Positions 40,205-48,852 of a stretch of DNA of 64,000 nucleotides are shown here, one piece after another (position 1 is the stretch's first letter; every line of letters begins with the position of its first letter). Source of the stretch: Pseudaminobacter sp040049255 (GTDB lineage Bacteria > Pseudomonadota > Alphaproteobacteria > Rhizobiales > Rhizobiaceae). The stretch is from assembly GCF_040049255.1 (NCBI RefSeq), contig NZ_JBDZDR010000006.1, positions 1 through 64,000 of the forward strand, written 5' to 3'. Both the position numbers and the translations under genes were made by a program. The notes under the pieces are model-generated. The model was given only the letters and a program-made list of their open reading frames with translations, made no database searches and had not been told where the DNA came from.

Positions 40205-41164
40205 TCAGGCAGTTCCTTTCGCGGCAGGCGCAGCAAGTTCGGCGCAGCCGTCGAGCTGCGCCAGGATGGATTCAAAGGGTGGGCGCTCACCGAAGCCGAT
40301 GAGCACGAGGATATTGTCCGCGTCGAGGCCTTCCGGCGCTTTTGCCAGTTGCTCGAAGGAAAGGCGGGTGCCGACCAGATGCACGGCGAAGCAGCGGCCA
40401 TCATTCCCGCGCAAAAAACCCTTGGCGCGATAGACCGCCGTGGGCAGGCCGGCAAGAACCTTCTGCAGGCGCTTCAGGTCGACTGCGCCTTCGCTTCGCC
40501 AGATCGCGCTCGCCGCCTGTTCGTGGACGGGCTCAGCAGCGAAGGTCGAGGCGACCCCGCGCGACAAAATTTCGCCGGCGAAGAGGATGTCGAAAGGCAC
40601 AAGCGCATTCGTGGTTTCCACGATGCGGGTGTCCGGAAAAGTCCAGCGCGTGTGCCATGCATCGAGCTGTTCGCGGTCGACCAGATCGGTCTTGTTGAGG
40701 ATCAAAAGATCGGCCGAGCCGACCTGCGCTTCGGCAAGGCCGGGCGCAGCGGCAATCGCGTCGTCGAAGCCGGCGGCGTCGACAACAACCACGATGGCAT
40801 CCGCGCGCAGGCGCGAGGCAAAGCGCGAATAGCGCACCGTGTCCATGATGCGGGCGGGATCGGCCACGCCGCTCGCCTCAATCACGATGTGGTCGATGTC
40901 GGCGCGGGCGGCCAGAAGCTCTTCCAGCTGCTCGACAAAACCCTGGTTGAGGCCGCAGCAGACGCAGCCGTTGGACAGGCTGTAGAGGCCGCCCTCGGTC
41001 GAGGTGATCAGCGCGGCGTCGATGTTGATCGCGCCGAAATCGTTGACCAGCACGGCGACCTTGAGCCCATGGTCGCCGCTCAGGATGTGGTTGACGAGCG
41101 TTGTCTTGCCCGCGCCCAGAAAGCCGCCGATGACGGTGACCGGGATGGGCGCGGCGCCCTTCAT
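40205..41164 (-). CDS. CobW/G3E-family metallochaperone GTPase
   Basis: A 319-residue GTPase of the COG0523 group. Walker A is GGFLGAGKTT (residues 13-22), the metal-binding motif is CVCC at residues 67-70, the switch is VIEASGVADP, and the guanine-specificity motif is ILNKTDLVD. A C-terminal CobW domain follows. Such proteins deliver zinc or another metal to client enzymes. The start overlaps the stop of the YtcJ-like amidohydrolase, so that protein or the M20 enzyme upstream may be its client. ATG 41170 is an equally good start. Confidence 0.92.
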   Translation of the reverse strand: MKGAAPIPVTVIGGFLGAGKTTLVNHILSGDHGLKVAVLVNDFGAINIDAALITSTEGGLYSLSNGCVCCGLNQGFVEQLEELLAARADIDHIVIEASGVADPARIMDTVRYSRFASRLRADAIVVVVDAAGFDDAIAAAPGLAEAQVGSADLLILNKTDLVDREQLDAWHTRWTFPDTRIVETTNALVPFDILFAGEILSRGVASTFAAEPVHEQAASAIWRSEGAVDLKRLQKVLAGLPTAVYRAKGFLRGNDGRCFAVHLVGTRLSFEQLAKAPEGLDADNILVLIGFGERPPFESILAQLDGCAELAAPAAKGTA

Positions 41165-42888
41165 CACCATAGCTGCGGCGCCTCCCCGAGCCAAACGGCC
41201 TCGGAGTTCTCGTTCAGCCGGTCGTGCACGAGCTGGCCCTGCATGAAGGTGAGGTCCACCTTGGTGGAGTGGATGTTGCCCTGCGGCTCGACCTCGAACA
41301 GGTTGCGGTCGAGCACGATGATGTCGGCCGACTTGCCGACCTCGAGCGAACCCGCCTCGTGCTCGATGCCCATCGACCAGGCGCCATTCTTGGTCATCAC
41401 GTCGATGGCCTGGGATAGCGAGATCGGATCGCCGAAGCGGCCCTCGCCCTCGCCCCACGGATTGGCGCGGGTGACCATGGTTTCCAGCGCGATCCACGGG
41501 TCGAGCGGGCTGACCGGCCAGTCGGTGCCGATGACGGCGACGCCGCCGGCTTCCAGCACGCCCTTGATGTTGTAGGCGCGCGACAGGCGCTCCGGGCCGT
41601 AGCCCGAGCGGGCGCCGGACACGAATTTCGACGGGTACCACGACACCGGCGAGAATTCGGCAGTGACGTTCAGATCGCGGAAGCGCTTGAGATTGCCGCC
41701 ATGCAGGATGGTCGAGTGGGCGCATTGATGGCGCACGCCGAGCCCGCCCGGACGCCGGCGCGCTTCCTCGACCGCATCGAGGAAGGTGTCGGACGCAGCA
41801 TCCCCGGTGCAGTGGGCAATGACGCGGATGCCCTGCCGGTCCATGTCCCAGATCATGTCGGCAAGATGCTCGGGCGTCAGGTTGAGCTTGCCGCTCCAGG
41901 TGCTGTTCCCGTCCCAGGGCGTGATGAGATAGGACGAGCGCGGCTCGACCGTGCCGTCGAAGTGGAATTTTACGGCGTTGGCGTTGAGCCGGGCGGAGCG
42001 GTAGTAGTGGCGCTCGCCGGCCAGAAGTTCCCAGCGGCGACGCACCGGGAAGATGTCGTCCTGCCAACTGATGGCCGCCTCGACGCGCAGCGTGAGTTCG
42101 CCTGTCTGATCCAGCGATTGCAGCGCGTTGAGCCGGTTTTCGCAGACGTGAACATATTTCGTCGACACCACGCCGCGCGCGGATTGGTAGTGCACGCCGT
42201 CGCGATAGGCCGCGCGCAGCACCGGCACCGGCGTGGGCGGCATCGCTGCATGGATCAGCGCATAGGCGCCGTCGATCAGCAGGCCCGTCGGCTCGCCGCT
42301 GACCGGATCGCGCTCGAGATAGCCATTGGCCGGGTCGGGCGTTTCATTGGTGATGCCGGCGCGGCGAAGCGCCTCGCTGTTGACCATCATGGTGCCCCAC
42401 ATGCGGTCGAGCAGCGCGACCGGTCGGTCGGGCATCACCGTGTCCAGCCACTCCTTGCCAGGCACGAGCCCAGCTTGCCGGAATGTGTAGCGGACGAAAT
42501 ACTGGCCGTAGATCCACTCGCGGTCCGGGTGCTTGGCGGCGTAGGCCAGGATCGCCTCGCGCACCTGGTCCGGCGTCGGGTCGACGATGCCGATGTCGAG
42601 ATCCTCGGCATAGCGCGGCGCCAGCGCGAGGTCCGGATGGGTGTGCATGTCGTAGAGGCCCGGCATGGCGAACCGACCGCCGAGATCCATCACCTTGGTC
42701 GTCGCACCGATCAGGTGCTCGACATCCGCGCGCTCGCCGCGGGCGACGATGCGCCCGCGCGCCACCGCCAGCGCCTGGCACCAGGGCAGGCCCGGGTCGC
42801 CGGTGTAGATGCGGCCATTGACGAGCACGAGGTCCGCGTAGGCGCTGCGGTCCGAATGGCTCGGGCGGTGGTCGTAGAGAACGCGCAT
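41164..42888 (-). CDS. YtcJ-like metal-dependent amidohydrolase
   Basis: A 574-residue amidohydrolase-superfamily protein (amidohydro_3, YtcJ type). ADLVLVNGRIYTGDPGLPWC opens the composite domain; MPGLYDMHTHPDLA carries the first H-x-H metal motif; IRVIAHCTGDAASDTFLDAV and the C-terminal IGTDWPVSPLDPW give a later histidine and the conserved aspartate. YtcJ proteins hydrolyse amide bonds of small or formylated substrates but most are unassigned. The gene stands between an M20 amidohydrolase and a CobW chaperone, which suggests a metal-enzyme unit for breakdown of an amide-linked amino compound. Confidence 0.9.
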   Translation of the reverse strand: MRVLYDHRPSHSDRSAYADLVLVNGRIYTGDPGLPWCQALAVARGRIVARGERADVEHLIGATTKVMDLGGRFAMPGLYDMHTHPDLALAPRYAEDLDIGIVDPTPDQVREAILAYAAKHPDREWIYGQYFVRYTFRQAGLVPGKEWLDTVMPDRPVALLDRMWGTMMVNSEALRRAGITNETPDPANGYLERDPVSGEPTGLLIDGAYALIHAAMPPTPVPVLRAAYRDGVHYQSARGVVSTKYVHVCENRLNALQSLDQTGELTLRVEAAISWQDDIFPVRRRWELLAGERHYYRSARLNANAVKFHFDGTVEPRSSYLITPWDGNSTWSGKLNLTPEHLADMIWDMDRQGIRVIAHCTGDAASDTFLDAVEEARRRPGGLGVRHQCAHSTILHGGNLKRFRDLNVTAEFSPVSWYPSKFVSGARSGYGPERLSRAYNIKGVLEAGGVAVIGTDWPVSPLDPWIALETMVTRANPWGEGEGRFGDPISLSQAIDVMTKNGAWSMGIEHEAGSLEVGKSADIIVLDRNLFEVEPQGNIHSTKVDLTFMQGQLVHDRLNENSEAVWLGEAPQLW

Positions 42889-42930
42889 GTCGGTAGTCTA
42901 CCTATCAGAAAAGAACCTTGGACGCCGGCC

Positions 42931-44514
42931 TCAGTAGCCGGCGCTCGGAATCCACCATTCGCGGCCGCGCACAGTGGTGACATATTCGGGCCAGCGCAAG
43001 CCGATCGGCGCCTCGTAGTCGGCGAGCGGCGGGATCCAGTTGGTGCCGCCGACGCCGCCGCCGGTGCGCTCCTCGAACTCCTTGCGGGCAGCCGCACGCA
43101 GCTCGGCGTTCTGCATCAGCTCGAGCATCGAATGGGCGATGGTCTTAGAAGCGCACACCACCATCGGGTCGATGGTCTCGGGAATGCCGCCCAGCGCGTT
43201 CATCACCCAGTCCGGATAGGCAAAGCCGGCCGGGCCGGTGAGCATCGGGCGGGCGATGTAGAGGCGCGCGGTGGGCGCGTGCCAGCACATGTCGGTGTAG
43301 TCGTCCGAGGTGTAGTTGATCTGCGACGGCGGCAGATCCTGGCGCAGGATGCGCTCGGCCTCCTGCGGCTCGATCAGCTTTTCGCAGTCCGGCAGGAAGG
43401 GCTCGGCCATCGGCTCGAGCCCGACATTGGCCTGGATCTCGCGGGCGATCTCCTTGGCGCGCTCGCCCCACTTCGGCGCGCCGACGGCGGCGAGCTTGCC
43501 ATAGACCAGCTCGGCCATGACGTGGTTGGCAAGGCCGGGGCGCGACTTCGACACCCAGATCTTTTCGACACGGCAGTGAGCAAGCTTGGCGGCGGCTTCG
43601 GCGTTGCGGTCGAGGATCAGCGTCGCCTGCTCGGCCATCTCAACGGTCGGCACGCGGATGATGTACTGGATTTCGGCCAGACGCGCCGGCAGGTTGTCGG
43701 CCGTGGCCTGACCGGCCGTCAGGATCGCCTCGCTGATCGACCAGCCGCCCATATGCGGCAGCATGGAATCGCGCAGCGCCTTGGAGGCGTTGTACATGTA
43801 GAACAGCGCATCGTTGGCGCCCGGCGCGCGCACGGCGCTGTGCGCCTGCGGGATCGGCAGGCCGTCGGCGCGCTTCAGCCAGGTCTCCGGCTCGTCACAG
43901 ACGAAGCGATAGACCATCGCGTAAGCCGCGCCGCAATGCGTGTCCCAGTTCACCGTGTTGCACAGCGGCAGCATGTAGCAGGGGTGGAAGCTGATCATGG
44001 CGTCGAGGCCGTCATAATAGCCCTTGGCCGCGTGGATCGGCTTGGAGCCGCGCACCTTCTCGGCCGGCTCGCCAAAGAACTTCAGCGTGCCTGGAATGTT
44101 GTTCGCCTGCATGGCCGCCTTGGTGGCGAGCAGGCCGCCAAAGGCGCTCATGCCGAGCGCGGAATGCGGGTCGGTGTGGCCGCCGGCATGTTCGTTCAAG
44201 CCTGCGCGCGGTTCCTTGACGGTGCTGGCCGCCTGGCAGTTGCCCGGCACGGCGTCATATTCGGCGTAAGATGCGATGACCGGGCCGCCCTCGCCGTTCG
44301 TCCACGATGCCGCGAAGGCCGTGGGCATGCCGCCGGAGCCTTCCTCGACCTCAAAGCCTTCGGCGCGCAGGCGCTGGACGTACCAGGCAGCGGACTCGTA
44401 TTCGCGCCAGGCGGTTTCGCCCTTGTGCCAGATTTCGCTGGTCCACTTGGATAGCTCGGCCGCGTTTTCGTCGACCCAGCGCGTGGCGGTTTCCTCGGCA
44501 ATATTCCTGGTCAT
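42931..44514 (-). CDS. M20-family amidohydrolase, AbgB-like
   Basis: A 527-residue zinc amidohydrolase of the M20 family. The first part contains SEIWHKGETAWREYESAA and the metal-site region around ASYAEYDAVPGNCQ; the dimerisation domain contains FHPCYMLPLCNTVNWDTHCG, and the C-terminal part SDDYTDMCWHAPTARLYIA holds later ligands. The layout resembles AbgB, which with AbgA splits p-aminobenzoyl-glutamate. No AbgA partner is seen. I chose ATG 44514. It heads the four-gene minus-strand operon and faces a LysR gene across a promoter that carries GGTGAAT-N4-TTTTCA. Confidence 0.88.
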   Translation of the reverse strand: MTRNIAEETATRWVDENAAELSKWTSEIWHKGETAWREYESAAWYVQRLRAEGFEVEEGSGGMPTAFAASWTNGEGGPVIASYAEYDAVPGNCQAASTVKEPRAGLNEHAGGHTDPHSALGMSAFGGLLATKAAMQANNIPGTLKFFGEPAEKVRGSKPIHAAKGYYDGLDAMISFHPCYMLPLCNTVNWDTHCGAAYAMVYRFVCDEPETWLKRADGLPIPQAHSAVRAPGANDALFYMYNASKALRDSMLPHMGGWSISEAILTAGQATADNLPARLAEIQYIIRVPTVEMAEQATLILDRNAEAAAKLAHCRVEKIWVSKSRPGLANHVMAELVYGKLAAVGAPKWGERAKEIAREIQANVGLEPMAEPFLPDCEKLIEPQEAERILRQDLPPSQINYTSDDYTDMCWHAPTARLYIARPMLTGPAGFAYPDWVMNALGGIPETIDPMVVCASKTIAHSMLELMQNAELRAAARKEFEERTGGGVGGTNWIPPLADYEAPIGLRWPEYVTTVRGREWWIPSAGY

Positions 44515-44625
44515 CGGCTGCTCGTCATTTTTTCGCGCGGTTTGCACGCTTAGCCGGCGAAGGCGCCGGCACGATTGATCCTCCGGAGACGGGCGCGGCC
44601 CACCTCACTGCAAATCATCGTATGG

Positions 44626-44642
44626 GGTGAATGGGATTTTCA
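44626..44642. promoter_or_regulatory. GGTGAAT-N4-TTTTCA motif, copy 1
   Basis: This 17-base motif lies between the divergent M20 (minus) and LysR (plus) genes. Its near twin, identical at the 13 fixed bases, lies before the ABC importer at 45655. It is a candidate binding site for the LysR protein encoded between the two copies. Confidence 0.5.
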
Positions 44643-44697
44643 GAAAGTGATATATATTGTCGCCTGAGTTGAGAGAATTTCATCAGAGGGACACCAC

Positions 44698-45621
44698 ATG
44701 ACCTGGCCGGCCAGAAACCTGCCTTCCATGAGCGCGCTGAGGGCCTTCGATGCGGTGGCCCGCCACGGCAGCCTGTGGCAGGCCGCGCAGGAGCTGCACC
44801 GCACGCCGAGCGCCATCAGCCACCAGTTGCGCTTCCTGGAACGCGAGCTGGGCCTCGAGCTCACCGAGCGCGACGGCAAGGGCATCGAGCTGACGCCGTT
44901 CGGGCGCCGCTATGCGCAGGAGGTGCGCACCGCGCTGGGCATGATCGCGCAGGCCGCCGAGATCGCCGACGACGTGCAGTTGCACGGAAGGCTGACGATT
45001 TCCTGCACGCCGGGCTTCGCCACCTTCTGGCTGTGCAACCATTTGAGCGAGTTCCACAGCCTCTATCCGCTGGTGCGCATGAAGCTGGTGACGCCGCGCC
45101 GCCTGGACGATGTGAGCGACCCCGATTCGGACGTGTTCATCGCCTTCGGTTCCGGCAGCTGGCCGAACCATTGGTCGGAACTATTGGCGCAGGTGGAGTT
45201 CACGCCAATCTGCAGCCCGGCCCTGCTCAATGCCAACAGCATTCACACGCCAGAGGACCTGACCCGGCTGACGCTGCTGCACCTGACGGATTTCCACGAC
45301 TGGTCGCTATGGTTCAGCGCCTACGGCCTGCCGATGCCGGAGCCGGAAAACAGCATCGTCTTTTCCGACATCTATCTGGCCCAGGCGGCGGCCATTGCCG
45401 GCCAGGGCGTGGCGATGGGCGACGACATCGTCTGCGGCAAGGCGCTGACCGACGGCGACCTGGTGAGACCATTCGACAGCACCATCAAATCGCCGGAGTC
45501 CTACTTTCTGGTCTGCGAGCGCCACAAGCTCGAACAGCCCATCGTAAACGCCTTCTGCACCTGGCTGAAAGCGAGCCTGGCAGAGAGCCGCCAACTGCTT
45601 CGCCCAAGGAACCATGAATAA
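44698..45621 (+). CDS. LysR-family transcriptional regulator (GcvA-like)
   Basis: A 307-residue LysR protein. The helix-turn-helix is at about residues 20-45 (GSLWQAAQELHRTPSAISHQL), with LSALRAFDAVARHGS-type start seen in GcvA/AmpR relatives. The effector domain includes LTISCTPGFATFWL and CSPALLNANSIHTPEDL. It lies between the amidohydrolase operon and the importer operon and probably controls both through the shared GGTGAAT-N4-TTTTCA motif. AGAGGGAC stands before the ATG. Confidence 0.92.
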   Translation: MTWPARNLPSMSALRAFDAVARHGSLWQAAQELHRTPSAISHQLRFLERELGLELTERDGKGIELTPFGRRYAQEVRTALGMIAQAAEIADDVQLHGRLTISCTPGFATFWLCNHLSEFHSLYPLVRMKLVTPRRLDDVSDPDSDVFIAFGSGSWPNHWSELLAQVEFTPICSPALLNANSIHTPEDLTRLTLLHLTDFHDWSLWFSAYGLPMPEPENSIVFSDIYLAQAAAIAGQGVAMGDDIVCGKALTDGDLVRPFDSTIKSPESYFLVCERHKLEQPIVNAFCTWLKASLAESRQLLRPRNHE

Positions 45622-45654
45622 TCTTCACCTGAACTGCGTAAATTATTCCATTGT

Positions 45655-45673
45655 GGTGAATTCGGTTTTCACC
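45655..45673 (+). promoter_or_regulatory. GGTGAAT-N4-TTTTCA motif, copy 2, before the polyamine-type importer
   Basis: GGTGAAT at 45655-45661 and TTTTCA at 45666-45671 repeat the motif seen at 44626. Here it is also a longer inverted repeat (GGTGAA and TTCACC), and another TTCACC half site lies at 45624-45629. This spacing suits a LysR-type regulator with primary and secondary sites. Confidence 0.5.
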
Positions 45674-45702
45674 CTATCGTTTTCGGAAAATAGATAGGGG
45701 GA

Positions 45703-46809
45703 GTGGGTTTGGCCCCGCAACGACATCGCGCCTCTCAGCTCAACGCAATCGGCCTCAGCAAGTCCTTCGGTAATTTCGAAGCCTTGCGCAGCCTAGACTT
45801 GACCATCGACGCAGGCGAATTCCTGACGCTGCTCGGCCCTTCGGGCTCGGGCAAGACGACGTTTCTCATGGCGCTCGCCGGTTTTCTGAAGCCGACGCGA
45901 GGCCGCCTGGAGGAAGACGGCGTCGACATCACCGGCCGGCCCGCCGACAAGCGCAACTTCGGCATGGTCTTCCAGGGCTATGCGCTGTTTCCGCATCTTT
46001 CGGTGGTCGAGAACGTGGCCTTCCCGCTCAAGGTGCGCAAGGTGCCGACCGCCGACATCAAGCGCCGCGTGGGCGAGATGATCGAGCGCGTCGGCCTTTC
46101 GGCCCATGCCCACAAGAAACCCGGGCAGCTTTCCGGCGGCCAGCAGCAGCGCGTGGCGCTGGCGCGGGCGCTGGTGTTCGAGCCGGGCGTGCTGCTTCTC
46201 GACGAGCCGTTCTCGGCGCTGGACAAGAACCTGCGCGAAGGCCTGCAGGCCGAGATGAAGCGCGTGCACCGCGAGACCGGCACCACCTTCGTCTTCGTCA
46301 CCCACGACCAGGGCGAGGCGCTGGCGCTGTCCGACCGCATCGCCATCTTCGATCACGGCCGGCTCATGCAGGCGGCCGAGCCGCGCTCAATCTACATGCA
46401 GCCCTCCAGCCGCTTCGTGGCGGAGTTCCTCGGCCGCATCAACCTCTTGCCGCTTGCCGGTTGCCGCGCCGTCGACGGCCGCGCGACCGGGCGGCTTGGC
46501 GAAGCCACGCTTTCGGCCCCGGCCGCGGCCGATGCCGCCGGCGCGAACGACGCGCTGCTGGCCGTGCGGCCCGAACATCTGCGCATCGGAACCGCCGGCG
46601 CGGACGACAACAGCCTGACCGGCGTGATTGCCGACAAGACCTATAACGGCGCCGACATGACGCTGCAGATCGCGCTACCCACCGGCCAGCACCTGCAGCT
46701 GTCGGTGCCCGACCGTTCCGCCGCCGCGGAGCTGGCGCTCGGGGAGGAGGCCACGGTGAGCTGGCCGATCGAGAGCGGCTTCATCCTGCGCGACGACAAG
46801 AATATCTGA
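45703..46809 (+). CDS. spermidine/putrescine-type ABC ATPase (PotA-like)
   Basis: A 368-residue ATPase. Walker A GPSGSGKTT, signature LSGGQQQRVALARAL, Walker B VLLLDEPFSALDKNLRE and switch FVTHDQGEALALSD are all clear. The C-terminal TOBE domain includes AVRPEHLRIG. The start is uncertain: GTG 45703 or TTG 45709, the latter better spaced from AGGGGGA. The gene order ATPase, binding protein, two permeases is typical of importers for polyamines and related amines. Confidence 0.92.
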   Translation: MGLAPQRHRASQLNAIGLSKSFGNFEALRSLDLTIDAGEFLTLLGPSGSGKTTFLMALAGFLKPTRGRLEEDGVDITGRPADKRNFGMVFQGYALFPHLSVVENVAFPLKVRKVPTADIKRRVGEMIERVGLSAHAHKKPGQLSGGQQQRVALARALVFEPGVLLLDEPFSALDKNLREGLQAEMKRVHRETGTTFVFVTHDQGEALALSDRIAIFDHGRLMQAAEPRSIYMQPSSRFVAEFLGRINLLPLAGCRAVDGRATGRLGEATLSAPAAADAAGANDALLAVRPEHLRIGTAGADDNSLTGVIADKTYNGADMTLQIALPTGQHLQLSVPDRSAAAELALGEEATVSWPIESGFILRDDKNI

Positions 46810-46838
46810 ACCGTTCTTTGGGAGTGAAAACGAAAATC

Positions 46839-47948
46839 ATGTCTGATCATTTCAAGCGCGACTGCTTTGAAATCCTCACCCGCCGCGCCGCGGCCGGCGA
46901 GATCGACCGCCGCAGCTTCGTGAAGGCCGCCGCGGTGCTGCTGAGCGTGCCGCTGGCCATGCGCAGCAAGATGGCCTTTGCCGCCGACCAGCTGGTGATG
47001 GCCAACTGGGGCGGCGACGCACTCGAGATCTTTGCCCGCGCCTTCGGCGACGGCTTCACCAAGGAAACCGGCATTCCGGTTCGCATCGACGGCAGCGGCC
47101 CGACGGAAGGCGCCATCAAGGCGCAGATCACCAGCAAGAAGGTGATCTGGGACGTTGTCGACGCCGACGCCAACCTGAGCATCGACTTCGGCAAGCAGGG
47201 CGCGCTGGAAGCGATCGACTACAACGTCGTCGACCGCGCCAAGCTGCGCAAGGGCTTCGACTTCGAATACGGCACGCCGGGCTACTTCTTCTCCTACGTG
47301 CTCGCCTATGACGCCTCCAAGTTCGGCGACGCGGCCCCGACCTCGCCGGCCGATTTCTGGGACGTCGAGAAGTTCCCGGGCAAGCGCACCATGTACAAGT
47401 GGATGAACGGCATGCTCGAGGCGGCGCTGCTGGCCGACGGCGTGAAGCCGGAAGAGCTCTACCCGCTCGACATCGACCGCGCGCTGGCCAAGATCGAGGC
47501 GCTCAAGCCGCACATCATCTCGTTCTGGGGCTCGGGCGCCGAAAGCCAGCAGCTGCTGCTCGAAGGCGAAGCCTCGATGGGCTACATCTGGAACACCCGC
47601 GCCATGCTGCTGGAAAAGGACACCGGCGGCCAGATCAAGTGGGGCTTCGACGGCGGCTTCGTCAATTCGAGCACCTGGATCGTCATCAAGGGCAACCCGG
47701 CCGGCAAGGACAACGCGATGAAGTTCATCGCCGAGGCCCAGAAGCCGGAAAACCAGCTCATCCTGTTCGAGCAGATGGGCAACGGCCCGGCCAACCCCGA
47801 GACCGACGCGCTGATCGCCGACGACAAGAAGGCGCTGAACTGCGCCTCGGCCGAAGCGCTTGCCAAGCAGGTCGCGCTCAACGCCGAATGGTACGCCGAC
47901 AACTATTCCGCGGCCCTGGAAAAGTTCCTGGCCCTGGTTTCGAAGTAA
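46839..47948 (+). CDS. spermidine/putrescine-type ABC substrate-binding protein with Tat signal
   Basis: A 369-residue binding protein of the PotD/PotF type. The N terminus has a twin-arginine motif in EIDRRSFVKAAAVLLSVPLA, so it is probably exported folded by the Tat system. The mature part contains LVMANWGGDALEIFARAFGD, ISFWGSGAESQQLLLEGEA and MGYIWNTRAM, as in polyamine-binding proteins. The ligand may be a diamine, an amino-acid derivative or a guanidino compound; sequence alone does not tell. A hairpin follows the stop. Confidence 0.9.
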   Translation: MSDHFKRDCFEILTRRAAAGEIDRRSFVKAAAVLLSVPLAMRSKMAFAADQLVMANWGGDALEIFARAFGDGFTKETGIPVRIDGSGPTEGAIKAQITSKKVIWDVVDADANLSIDFGKQGALEAIDYNVVDRAKLRKGFDFEYGTPGYFFSYVLAYDASKFGDAAPTSPADFWDVEKFPGKRTMYKWMNGMLEAALLADGVKPEELYPLDIDRALAKIEALKPHIISFWGSGAESQQLLLEGEASMGYIWNTRAMLLEKDTGGQIKWGFDGGFVNSSTWIVIKGNPAGKDNAMKFIAEAQKPENQLILFEQMGNGPANPETDALIADDKKALNCASAEALAKQVALNAEWYADNYSAALEKFLALVSK

Positions 47949-47962
47949 GAACCAATCAGCAA

Positions 47963-47988
47963 GGAGGAGCGGCAAGCGCCGCTCCTCC
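47963..47988 (+). terminator. hairpin after the binding-protein gene
   Basis: GGAGGAGCGGC at 47963-47973 pairs perfectly with GCCGCTCCTCC at 47978-47988 around AAGC, followed by AAAAATCC rather than a T run. It is likely an mRNA-stabilising or partial terminator structure within the operon. Confidence 0.65.
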
Positions 47989-48020
47989 AAAAATCCAAAA
48001 GCGTCAGGAGAGCCTTGGTC

Positions 48021-48848
48021 ATGTCCCGATCCTGGATGCGTTACGCCGTCCTGCTGGCTCCCCTGCCGCTTTTTCTGGTCGCTGCCTATGTGCTGCCGTT
48101 CCTGATGGTGGCGAAGTGGAGCGTGACCGACCCGGAGCCGGGCTTCGGCCAATATATCCGCATCTTCACCGACCCGACCGTGCAGGCGGTGCTCATCCGC
48201 ACGCTGCGCATCTGCGTGATCGTGACCGCCGTTTCGGTGACGCTGGCCTACGCCATCGCCTATAACTGGGTGTTTGGCCCGCCCCGGCGGCAACGGCTGA
48301 TCGAATATTGCGTGCTGATCCCGTTCTGGATCTCGGTGCTGATCCGCGCCTTCGGCTGGCTCATCCTGCTGCGCAACAACGGCATCATCAACGAAAGCCT
48401 GATGAGCGTCGGCCTGATCAAGGAGCCGCTGGCGCTGGTGCGCAACGAGCTCGGCAGCATCATCGGCATGACGCATTTCCTCATTCCGTTCGCTGTCTTC
48501 CCGCTGGCCTCGGCGCTGCGGCAGGTCGATCCGCGCGTTCTGCAGGCGGCAAGCGGCCTGGGTGCCGGGCGCATGCGCATCTTCTGGAAGGTGACGCTGC
48601 CGATGACCATGCCCGGCGTGCTGGGTGCGGCGATCATCGTGTTCGTGTTCGCGCTCGGCTTCTTCATCACACCGGCGATCCTGTCTGGCGGCCGCAGCGT
48701 GATGGTGGCGGAATTCATCTATCTGCAACTGTTCCAGACCGTGAACTGGGGCCTGGCGGCGGCAATCAGCGTGATCCTGCTGGCGATCGTGGCAGCGCTG
48801 GGCGCGCTGCTGCACAAGGTCTCGCGCATAGACAAACTGGTGGGGTAA
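48021..48848 (+). CDS. polyamine-type ABC permease, PotB-like
   Basis: A 275-residue inner-membrane permease with about six hydrophobic segments. The coupling loop EAA-type motif appears as QAASGLGAGRMRIFWKVTLP. CAGGAG stands before ATG 48021; TTG 48015 is an alternative start. It pairs with the next gene to form the membrane channel. Confidence 0.9.
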   Translation: MSRSWMRYAVLLAPLPLFLVAAYVLPFLMVAKWSVTDPEPGFGQYIRIFTDPTVQAVLIRTLRICVIVTAVSVTLAYAIAYNWVFGPPRRQRLIEYCVLIPFWISVLIRAFGWLILLRNNGIINESLMSVGLIKEPLALVRNELGSIIGMTHFLIPFAVFPLASALRQVDPRVLQAASGLGAGRMRIFWKVTLPMTMPGVLGAAIIVFVFALGFFITPAILSGGRSVMVAEFIYLQLFQTVNWGLAAAISVILLAIVAALGALLHKVSRIDKLVG

Positions 48849-48852
48849 GGCG

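Noticed and set aside
41701..44454. Open frame of about 900 codons on the plus strand opposite the two amidohydrolase genes
   Set aside because: Rich in Arg, His, Ala and Gly with no domain; it is the mirror of two convincing minus-strand enzymes.
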